Assembly: GCA_047629355.1 (NCBI GenBank)
Contig: JBLHWU010000089.1
Coordinates: 1-24,726 of the forward strand
Length of the DNA: 24,726 nt
Direction: 5' to 3'
Source of the DNA: CAYUNA01 sp047629355
GTDB taxonomy: Bacteria; Bacteroidota; Bacteroidia; Chitinophagales; Saprospiraceae
Each line of letters starts with the position of its first letter. Positions within the stretch are counted from its first letter, which is position 1. Shown piece after piece: positions 14,542 through 20,946 of the stretch. Made by a program: the position numbers and the translations under genes. A model generated the notes under the pieces. That model did not search any database. It was not told the DNA's origin and saw nothing but the letters and a program-made list of their open reading frames with translations.

Positions 14542-14730
14542 CTATTGTTCTTCAAATTTAGCATCTAATATCTTGAAAATTGCTTTTACCTCTTTGTCTT
14601 CTTTTTCAAACCTATGGATTGAGACTGCCGATTTATGAAACGCTCCATTCTTATTTATTATCAGAGAATTATAAATATTTATCTCATCGGATAAATCAAT
14701 TATCTTTTTTCTCAATTTAGTTTTTTGCAT
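14542..14730 (-). pseudogene. Hypothetical protein, probably an N-terminally truncated remnant
   Basis: A frame of 62 codons from the ATG at 14730 encodes a charged, helical peptide (MQKTKLRKKIIDLSDEINIY ... LDAKFEEQ). The open frame continues 22 codons upstream of that ATG, to a stop at 14797-14799, with equally protein-like content (AEIQQTEEEIESARF) but no start codon. That suggests a gene that has lost its beginning, now lying 8 bp beyond the stop codon of lptE. I recognise no family; the heptad-like spacing suggests coiled coil. Confidence 0.4.
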
Positions 14731-14806
14731 AAATCTTGCAGATTCAATCTCTTCCTCAGTTTGCTGAATTTCTGCTTTATTGTTTATTTCGCGTTCCTAA
14801 ACATCC

Positions 14807-15304
14807 CTACCAATTCGTAAACGCTTTATTAAAAATATCCTCCACCAGCTGGTCAAAAATAAGTTGAATATACTCATCTTGCACATCAATTAAATTCTGG
14901 TCGCTTGGATAGTCATAAAATTGAGAAAAACGAACAGGTTTATCCCAAGCATTGTCCTCATTTTTGTTGTTTAAATAGTCAACCGTCACGGCGATAGTCA
15001 GGCGGTTAAAACTGGTTTCCGCACCTGCTTTTGGCGCTTCAGAAGACACTCTAAATTCTGTAATGGCACCCGAAAATTCTAAATCTGGGTCCGTATCTTT
15101 ATAAGCCAATCGAGATTCTCGACGAAATTTATCCTTCAACAATTCCGCAAAGTTCTGCCCCTCATTCGGTGGAATATTTTCTGGATAAACGCTGAATTGC
15201 TCTATAAAAAACGTGTTGGCTTCAGGTGGAATACTGATGCCTTTAAAAGAATAGCAAGAAGTAAAAATGATGGAAATGAAAACTAAAATCGACGTTTTGA
15301 ACAT
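14807..15304 (-). CDS. lptE: LPS assembly lipoprotein LptE
   Basis: Protein of 165 residues, the outer-membrane lipoprotein partner of LptD that helps deliver lipopolysaccharide to the cell surface. The signal peptide MFKTSILVFISIIFTSC has its lipobox cysteine at C17, directly followed by YSFKGISIPPEANTFFIEQF, the very characteristic start of mature Bacteroidota LptE. The remainder (LLKDKFRRESRL, SGAITEFRVSSEAP, RLTIAVTVDYLN, QLVEDIFNKAFTNW) follows the alpha/beta fold of the family, and the length is normal. It is the third gene of a minus-strand unit miaB, sigma-54 activator, lptE, a gene order widely kept in this phylum, with 86 bp separating it from the activator. The secG gene often found next is absent; two remnants lie there instead. 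Confidence 0.93.
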   Translation of the reverse strand: MFKTSILVFISIIFTSCYSFKGISIPPEANTFFIEQFSVYPENIPPNEGQNFAELLKDKFRRESRLAYKDTDPDLEFSGAITEFRVSSEAPKAGAETSFNRLTIAVTVDYLNNKNEDNAWDKPVRFSQFYDYPSDQNLIDVQDEYIQLIFDQLVEDIFNKAFTNW

Positions 15305-15390
15305 AATTTCTACTGTTTTTTAAATCTAAAACGAAATCCGAGCACTCCACATCAACCACATTAACTTTTCATTAGCCCCAATCGAAATAA

Positions 15391-16701
15391 TCAATCAATC
15401 TCGTACTCCTTAATCTTCCGATACAAAGTCCGTTCAGAAATACCCAAATCAGCCGCCGCGTCTTTTCGTCTTCCATTGTGCTTTTTCAACGCTTTCGCGA
15501 TGTACTCTTTTTCCATATCTGCTAAGGACAAACTTTCGTCCACCACATCCGCTTTATCATAATTTTCTTTACGACTATGATCAATAATAATCGGCTGATA
15601 ATTGTTATTGGTCTCCTCAAAATCCTTGCGGCGATTGTTTTTATCACCGTATTCCTCAAAATATTCAGATTGCATTTTATCTGAATAGGAATCGTTATCG
15701 GAATAGTCCTCTGTTGAAAAATTGGGTGGGTTCAACTGCCGCAATTGCGCAGCATCAGGCACACTCAAATCATTTTTACTAATCAAACCAAAGACCAATT
15801 TTTTCAAATCCGTCAGGTCTTTCTTCATGTCAAACAGCACTTTATACAAGATTTCGCGCTCCTCGAAGGAAGCCGAATTGCCGTTTTTCTGCGAAATCAT
15901 CGGTAAATTTCGATTGATAATATTTGGCATATAATCAATCAAAATATCTGCGGTAATGTTTCGGTCTTCTGCCAGAACGGAGACTTGTTCTGCCAAATTT
16001 TTCAACTCTCGAATATTACCTGGCCAACGGTAGTTTTCCAATAAAAGCTGCGCTTTTTCATCCAATTTAATGGACTCCATACGGTATTTTTCCGCTAAAT
16101 CTGAGGCAAATTTTCGGAAAAGCATAAAAATGTCCTCTCGCCGTTCTTTCAGCGCAGGCACTTTAATAGGCACGGTATTTAAACGATAGAATAGGTCTTC
16201 TCGAAATTGTCCTTTATTGATTTTTTCCTGCAGAACGACATTGGTGGCGGCGACAATTCGAATATCCGTCTTGCGCACTTTCGTCGAACCAACCCGCATA
16301 AATTCGCCCGATTCTAAAATCCGTAGCAAATAAGTCTGCGTTTCCAGCGGCATCTCTCCAATTTCATCCAAAAAAATCGTCCCGCCATCGACTGTTTCAA
16401 AATAGCCTTTTCGGTCACTCGTTGCTCCCGTAAATGCTCCTTTTTCATGACCAAACAATTCAGAATTAATCGTTCCCGCAGGAATTGCGCCGCAGTTAAT
16501 CGCAATGAAATCATTGTGTTTGCGCGGACTCAGCGAGTGGATGATTTTAGAAAAAACTTCCTTCCCAACCCCACTTTCTCCCGTAATCAAAACCGTTAAA
16601 TCCGTACTGGAAACCCGCACCGCTGTACTCAACGCACGGTCGAGTAGGGGAGAACGCCCAATAATGCCAAACCGTTGTTTTATGGAAAGTAAGTTAGCCA
16701 T
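15391..16701 (-). CDS. Sigma-54-dependent Fis-family transcriptional activator without receiver domain
   Basis: Protein of 436 residues that opens sigma-54 promoters by ATP hydrolysis. The AAA+ domain starts almost at once: Walker A GESGVGKE at 41-48, sigma-54 contact loop GAFTGA at 88-93, Walker B IFLDE ending at 112-113, sensor I RIVAATN, arginine-finger region QFREDLFYRLN, and sensor II YRWPGNIRELKNLAEQ. A poorly conserved, acidic and asparagine-rich linker (about residues 310-385) leads to a Fis-type helix-turn-helix in the last 45 residues (GRRKDAAADLGISERTLYRK). There is no N-terminal receiver, PAS or GAF domain, so the input must come from elsewhere, possibly the linker or protein level. 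It lies between miaB and lptE, a conserved context. The 162-bp palindrome at 16781-16942 sits between it and miaB. Confidence 0.93.
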   Translation of the reverse strand: MANLLSIKQRFGIIGRSPLLDRALSTAVRVSSTDLTVLITGESGVGKEVFSKIIHSLSPRKHNDFIAINCGAIPAGTINSELFGHEKGAFTGATSDRKGYFETVDGGTIFLDEIGEMPLETQTYLLRILESGEFMRVGSTKVRKTDIRIVAATNVVLQEKINKGQFREDLFYRLNTVPIKVPALKERREDIFMLFRKFASDLAEKYRMESIKLDEKAQLLLENYRWPGNIRELKNLAEQVSVLAEDRNITADILIDYMPNIINRNLPMISQKNGNSASFEEREILYKVLFDMKKDLTDLKKLVFGLISKNDLSVPDAAQLRQLNPPNFSTEDYSDNDSYSDKMQSEYFEEYGDKNNRRKDFEETNNNYQPIIIDHSRKENYDKADVVDESLSLADMEKEYIAKALKKHNGRRKDAAADLGISERTLYRKIKEYEID

Positions 16702-16780
16702 AGTTGTTTTTTTACAAAAAATTTAAATTATTTTTTCTCTTTTCTTGAAATAAATAAACCAAATTTTTTCATCGACAGTA

Positions 16781-16942
16781 AGTAAAAACGATTTAATAAG
16801 TTGGGGCATAATGCGGCGTAATTTTTTTCTTCTAAAGAATTTAAAAAATCGTTGCATAGCTTTCGTTACGGAACTATTTTTTGTATTTTTTAGAAGGGAA
16901 AAAGACAAGCATAATATCCCAAGTTATTAAATCGTTTTTACT
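16781..16942. repeat. 162-bp palindromic element, type i (copy D)
   Basis: About 93% identical by hand count to 7024-7184, in the same orientation. The arms AGTAAAAACGATTTAATAAG and (reverse complement) AGTAAAAACGATTTAATAAC pair at the ends. It occupies most of the 251-bp gap between miaB (ends 16953) and the sigma-54 activator (starts 16701), so the transcript of this conserved unit would carry a long hairpin. Confidence 0.92.
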
Positions 16943-16952
16943 AAGCCGTCTT

Positions 16953-18383
16953 TTAAATCAATTTCCCTTTTAAACTTGCGCTCGTCACTTCAAATATTTT
17001 TACCTCCGCATAATCACCCGGTTTCAAACCGTTTCCTTTAGGAAAAATAATCATTTTATTTTGAGAACTTCGACCTTTAAAATCATCTGCTGATCGCTTC
17101 GAATCGCCTTCAATTAGCACTTCGAATGTTTTTCCAATATCTGCTTGGTTGAGCTCCAAAGAAATCTTTTGTTGCATGTTAATCACCTCGGTCAACCGCC
17201 GTTTTTTAACCTTTAATGGAATATCATCTTCATACTTTCGCGCCGCCAATGTACCCGGTCGTTCAGAGTAGAAAAACATGTAAGACATGCTGTATTTTGC
17301 CCACTCTATCATATCCACCGACTGTTGGTGTTCTTCTTCCGTTTCTGTGCAAAAACCTGTAATTATGTCAGATGAAATGGCGCAATCAGGCATAATCTCA
17401 TAAATTCGACGCACTTTTTCCATGTACCATTCTCTGTCATAGGTACGGTTCATTAGTTTCAAAACGCGACTATTTCCAGACTGTACCGGCAGGTGAATAT
17501 ATTTACAGATATTCTTGTATTTCACCATGGTGTATAAAACATCATCGGTAATGTCTTTAGGATGCGAAGTTGAGAATCGAATCCTCAAATCAGGCGCGAC
17601 TTTCGCAACCATTTCTAATAGATTGGCGAAGTTGACAATTTCTTTCGTTTCTGGATTTTCCCACTTGTAAGAATCCACATTCTGACCCAATAAAGTCACT
17701 TCCTTAAAACCTCGACTCGCCAAATCTGTCGCTTCTGCTACAATGCTAAAGGAATTCCGGCTACGTTCTCGCCCACGAGTGAACGGCACAACGCAAAATG
17801 AACACATATTATCACAACCCCGCATGATGGAAATAAAGGCAGAAACGCCATTTGAACCCAATCGCATTGGACTAATATCCGCGTACGTTTCTTCCCGAGA
17901 AAGCAGGACATTCACTCCTTTTTCACCATCTTCCGCAGTTGCTACTAACTTCGGTAAATCCCGATAAGCATCTGGGCCAATCACAATATCTACCAATTTT
18001 TCTTGGTCTAATAATTTCTCTTTCAAACGCTCTGCCATACAGCCCAAAACACCGATTAAAGTGCCTGGTCGTTTGCGTTTTATCTTATCAAAAATGCGCA
18101 ATCGCTTCCGCACAGTATCTTCCGCACGTTCTCGAATCGAGCAAGTATTTATTAAAATCAAATCGGACTGTTCCATGTCGCGCGTCGGCACAAAACCTGC
18201 TTCGCCGAGGATACTTGCCACGATTTCAGAATCACTAAAATTCATTTGACAACCGTAGCTTTCGATGTAGAATTTCTTCTTACCCGCATCGGCTATAGCT
18301 TGTTGCTTAAAGAATACTTCGCCCTGTTTTTGCTCGTCAATTACCTTTGTTAACCCCTTAAGAGTTGGATTGTCATTATACAT
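16953..18383 (-). CDS. miaB: tRNA-2-methylthio-N6-dimethylallyladenosine synthase MiaB
   Basis: Protein of 476 residues that adds the methylthio group to i6A at position 37 of tRNAs reading U-starting codons, using S-adenosylmethionine and two iron-sulfur clusters. The N-terminal UPF0004 domain supplies three cluster cysteines, C45 (YGCQMN), C81 (NTCSIR) and C115 (LGCMAER). The radical-SAM cluster motif is C190xxxC194xxC197 (RGCDNMCSFCVVPFTRGRER). HLPVQSGNSRVLKLMNR and DIITGFCTETEEEH follow, and a TRAM RNA-binding domain ends the protein (about residues 410-476). The long N-terminal extension before KKFYIESYGC is usual in Bacteroidota. It is the first gene of a unit with the sigma-54 activator and lptE. 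A good promoter lies at 18445-18477. Confidence 0.97.
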   Translation of the reverse strand: MYNDNPTLKGLTKVIDEQKQGEVFFKQQAIADAGKKKFYIESYGCQMNFSDSEIVASILGEAGFVPTRDMEQSDLILINTCSIRERAEDTVRKRLRIFDKIKRKRPGTLIGVLGCMAERLKEKLLDQEKLVDIVIGPDAYRDLPKLVATAEDGEKGVNVLLSREETYADISPMRLGSNGVSAFISIMRGCDNMCSFCVVPFTRGRERSRNSFSIVAEATDLASRGFKEVTLLGQNVDSYKWENPETKEIVNFANLLEMVAKVAPDLRIRFSTSHPKDITDDVLYTMVKYKNICKYIHLPVQSGNSRVLKLMNRTYDREWYMEKVRRIYEIMPDCAISSDIITGFCTETEEEHQQSVDMIEWAKYSMSYMFFYSERPGTLAARKYEDDIPLKVKKRRLTEVINMQQKISLELNQADIGKTFEVLIEGDSKRSADDFKGRSSQNKMIIFPKGNGLKPGDYAEVKIFEVTSASLKGKLI

Positions 18384-18444
18384 TTTCGCTAAAAATTTAG
18401 ATAGCTGAATTAGGTTTAAAACCTACTTTTTTCTTAAAAGTGTG

Positions 18445-18477
18445 CAAATATAGAACTATTTTTGAAAATATGACAAA
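18445..18477 (-). promoter_or_regulatory. Promoter of the miaB unit
   Basis: On the minus strand, TTTG (18474-18477), a 21-nt spacer and TATATTTG (18445-18452) match the Bacteroidota consensus TTTG-N19-21-TAnnTTTG exactly. The expected start point is about 55 bp before the miaB ATG. Confidence 0.75.
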
Positions 18478-18513
18478 ATGGCAGGTTGAATTTGGATTTC
18501 TTTTTATGCTTTT

Positions 18514-18598
18514 GGTACGCGGTGGGTTCAGCCCACCTCGTACCTTGTGTTTTCCAAACAAAACCAACGAGCTGGGCTGAACCCACCGTGTTGGTAAG
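18514..18598. repeat. Pair of inverted hairpins with covarying stems
   Basis: The first hairpin, GGTACG-CGGTGGGTTCAGCCCACCT-CGTACC (18514-18544), is followed after 18 bp by its inverted relative, ACCAACGAGCTGGGCTGAAC through CACCGTGTTGGT. The cores CGGTGGGTTCAGCCCA and TGGGCTGAACCCACCG are exact reverse complements. The two can therefore fold separately or as one long stem. It lies in the gap between the divergent miaB and sigma-factor genes, beyond the miaB promoter. Confidence 0.85.
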
Positions 18599-18688
18599 CA
18601 GGTGTTGCGAATTTGATTCTCTTTTTCAGGTTAAATCCGAATTAATTCTCGCTTTCCAAATTTCTTATTAGTTTTGCTCAAATTTTAT

Positions 18689-18792
18689 AGACTTGTTGTC
18701 CATATAGAAATGGTTAGCTGAAATTTAGATTTTGTGATAGTTTTCTTTAAAAAATAATTTCAGATGACAGTTTCTATATGGGTAACAAGTCT
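18689..18792. repeat. 104-bp palindromic element, type ii (copy E), running into the sigma-factor ORF
   Basis: The left tip AGACTTGTTGTCCATATAGA pairs with the right tip, whose reverse complement is AGACTTGTTACCCATATAGA. The interior TGAAATTTAGATTTT matches copy C1 at 12616-12734. The right arm contains the ATG at 18764 and encodes the first ten residues of the sigma-factor frame. Confidence 0.82.
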
Positions 18793-19438
18793 TTCACCAA
18801 CTAACGACCCTTTGGCAACACAAATTCAAGTTAAAAACCTGGAAAAATTATTTAAGGAATTTCAACCGATGCTGGTTGGGTTTGCTTATAAATATGTCAA
18901 ATCCTCGGAAGATGCGAAGGGAATTGTACAAGAAGTTTTTGTATCGGTTTGGAAAAATCGCGACCACTTGCAGCTGGATGGAAAATTGAAATCCTACCTT
19001 TTCACGGCGACGAAAAATAAGTCCCTTAACTTTCTGGATAAACGGCGGATACAGACCGTTTCTATTGATGCTTCAGTCGTAGAAGATCGCGCGGAAATTC
19101 AATTGGATGATGGTAATAATATTGCTTCGGAAGATATGGAATTGGCTGAATTGCAGGTAATTATCAGCAATGAAATAGGAAAGTTGCCGCCAAAATGTCA
19201 AGAGATTTTTTTATTGTCAAGAAAAGAGCAATTGTCGTATAAAGAAATAGCCGCCAAGTTGGAAGTTTCGACGAAAACGGTAGAAAACCAAATCGGAATT
19301 GCTATCAAACGCATCCGAAAAAGGGTATTTAGCTACCAAAATCCCAATGACCTACGCGTACTAAATTTACTTTTTTTAATATTTTTCAATTATTCTTTGG
19401 GGGATGATTACTTATTTTCGGTATTGGAATTAGGATAG
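18764..19438 (+). CDS. ECF-type RNA polymerase sigma factor
   Basis: Protein of up to 224 residues. Region 2 covers about residues 26-95 (LEKLFKEFQPMLVGFAYKYV, DAKGIVQEVFVSVWKNRD), and region 4 about 125-188 (IGKLPPKCQEIFLLSRKEQL, SYKEIAAKLEVSTKTVENQI). The ending (NLLFLIFFNYSLGDDYLFSV) is a hydrophobic tail of the sort seen in many Bacteroidota ECF sigma factors. It should direct RNA polymerase under control of the FecR-like protein encoded 157 bp downstream. The start is uncertain: the only upstream ATG (18764) lies inside palindromic element E, so residues 1-10 (MTVSIWVTSL) are repeat-derived; a TTG at 18812 is an alternative that begins just before region 2. Confidence 0.9.
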   Translation: MTVSIWVTSLSPTNDPLATQIQVKNLEKLFKEFQPMLVGFAYKYVKSSEDAKGIVQEVFVSVWKNRDHLQLDGKLKSYLFTATKNKSLNFLDKRRIQTVSIDASVVEDRAEIQLDDGNNIASEDMELAELQVIISNEIGKLPPKCQEIFLLSRKEQLSYKEIAAKLEVSTKTVENQIGIAIKRIRKRVFSYQNPNDLRVLNLLFLIFFNYSLGDDYLFSVLELG

Positions 19439-19595
19439 AGTAATTTGGAATAAAAACAGCCACTTTCTCAATCATCTCAATTCGCTAGAAAATACCTCTT
19501 TTAATTACAAACAAATAAATTATCATTGATGAAAACAGTAGAATAATACGGGTTTCTATCAAAAAAAGGTTCAAAAACTCAAAGAGGATTTTAAC

Positions 19596-20573
19596 ATGAA
19601 AGAAGAATTCCAAAACATATTAATAGAAAAGCATTTACGCGGCATTGCCAACAAAGTGGAGGAAGCGGAGTTGCAAGCTTGGCGCGGTGGAAATGCAAAA
19701 AATCAGCAGTATTTCAAGGAAGTGCAAAGCTTGTATAAGGCGATGCAGTCGATGGATTTTGACTTGCAGGCAGATACGGATTCGGAGTGGCAAAAGTTGC
19801 AGCGACAAATCGGGCATTCGGAGGCTAAAGTTGTGGCGATGAAACCACGATTTAATTATCTACGGATTGCAGCGATGTTTGCGGTATTGATTGCTACGGG
19901 GTGGCTGATACAGATGCAATTTTTAGCTGGAAATGCTAATGCTGTTGAATACGTAGTTACAAAAGGTAAAACAGAAATAATTAAATTGTCGGATGGTACG
20001 AAAGTTCATTTGAATGCAGATTCTAAATTGATGGTTTTAACTGACTTTAATGAAACGGAACGACGCGTAAAATTGACAGGGGAGGCATTTTTTGAAGTTG
20101 CTAAAAATAAAAACATTCCATTTTTAATCGAAACGGGTGATGTGACGACGCGAGTGGTTGGAACTGCATTTAATTTGACGGCTTATCCCGATAATAGGAT
20201 GGTTGCTATCAATGTGACAGAAGGTATCGTTGAGTTTGCAGATGCAGATGAAAAAGTGCTATTGACGGCCAATAAGGCTGCGAATTTTGATGGAGATTCT
20301 GGTAAGATTATGGAAGTACCTTTTCAGCAATCTGAATTGGCTTGGCAGCAAGGTGGTTTGATATTCAAGAATGAGTCTTTTTTCCTGATTATGAAGGATT
20401 TAGAACGGAAATTTGATGTAAAGATTGAAGATGAAAGTGGTTCTGAAAAAAGAATGTTGACCGAAGAAATTGAAGCCAATGAGAAAGTAGAAGATGTATT
20501 GAATCGCATCGCTTTGACCGCTAATTTGACTTTAATTAAAAAAGATAATGTCTATACTTTTGTTAAAAAGTAA
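19596..20573 (+). CDS. FecR family anti-sigma/sigma-regulator protein
   Basis: Protein of 325 residues. A cytoplasmic N-terminal part (about 1-85) would hold the ECF sigma factor. A single membrane helix (about 89-110, YLRIAAMFAVLIATGWLIQM) leads to a periplasmic FecR domain (about 118-235: KGKTEIIKLSDGTKVHLNAD, ERRVKLTGEAFFEVAKN, TGDVTTRVVGTAFNLTAY), and a C-terminal DUF4974 domain (about 255-325: GLIFKNESFFLIMKDLERKF, LTEEIEANEKVEDVLNRIAL). This is the standard partner of the sigma factor just upstream. The expected TonB-dependent receptor gene does not follow; instead there are a terminator, a repeat and an htrA-like gene. Confidence 0.93.
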   Translation: MKEEFQNILIEKHLRGIANKVEEAELQAWRGGNAKNQQYFKEVQSLYKAMQSMDFDLQADTDSEWQKLQRQIGHSEAKVVAMKPRFNYLRIAAMFAVLIATGWLIQMQFLAGNANAVEYVVTKGKTEIIKLSDGTKVHLNADSKLMVLTDFNETERRVKLTGEAFFEVAKNKNIPFLIETGDVTTRVVGTAFNLTAYPDNRMVAINVTEGIVEFADADEKVLLTANKAANFDGDSGKIMEVPFQQSELAWQQGGLIFKNESFFLIMKDLERKFDVKIEDESGSEKRMLTEEIEANEKVEDVLNRIALTANLTLIKKDNVYTFVKK

Positions 20574-20601
20574 ATCATTTTTCAAAAAGTATAAAATACT
20601 G

Positions 20602-20645
20602 AAATCCGCTTTTGAGGCGTTTCTCTCAAAAGCGGATTTTTTATT
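20602..20645 (+). terminator. Strong terminator after fecR
   Basis: A perfect 15-bp stem (AAATCCGCTTTTGAG at 20602-20616 with CTCAAAAGCGGATTT at 20625-20639), an 8-nt loop, and a TTTTTTATTT tail starting within the stem end. It lies 29 bp after the fecR stop, so no downstream receptor gene is co-transcribed. Confidence 0.88.
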
Positions 20646-20651
20646 TAATTC

Positions 20652-20768
20652 TCCCTCAAATCAATCTTCCGCGCTACCTGCGGCAGCGCATGGTGTTTTT
20701 TTGAGGGAAAGATTCTGGTTGTCAAGTTTTTTTGACCAAACAAAATCATTTAGCACCAGAATTTTTCT
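20652..20768. repeat. Cloverleaf repeat, type iii, diverged or partial (copy K3)
   Basis: TCCCTCAAA (20652) pairs with TTTGAGGGA (20700-20708) around the GC hairpin GCGCT/AGCGC (20671-20689), which contains CTGCGGCAGC as in copy K1 (CTGCGGCAGC at 10515-10524). After TTGAGGG comes a further nested stem, ATTCTGGT (20712) to ACCAGAAT, enclosing GTCAA/TTGAC. The order TCTCCCTC, CTTCC, GC hairpin, TGGTGT, TTGAGGG parallels copies K1 and K2. No gene is seen in 20574-20946. Confidence 0.7.
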
Positions 20769-20823
20769 AAGCGTTTTAACCTACTATCTAAAACATATTT
20801 TTCAAAAAAAAAACTAAAGCATA

Positions 20824-20854
20824 TTGATTTTTTTAAATACTATTCCTATCTTGC
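20824..20854 (+). promoter_or_regulatory. Candidate promoter of the htrA gene
   Basis: TTG (20824-20826), a 20-nt spacer and TATCTTGC (20847-20854) resemble the Bacteroidota promoter, with one mismatch in each box. It would give a leader of about 85 nt that contains a small inverted repeat (ATTGAG ... CTCAAT, 20881-20920). Confidence 0.35.
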
Positions 20855-20946
20855 TTTTTATATTAGAATTTTTATAAATTATTGAGAAACGAAAGGGATG
20901 ATTTTACCCTGAAACTCAATAATCTTATCAGCAATAATCCCTAATT

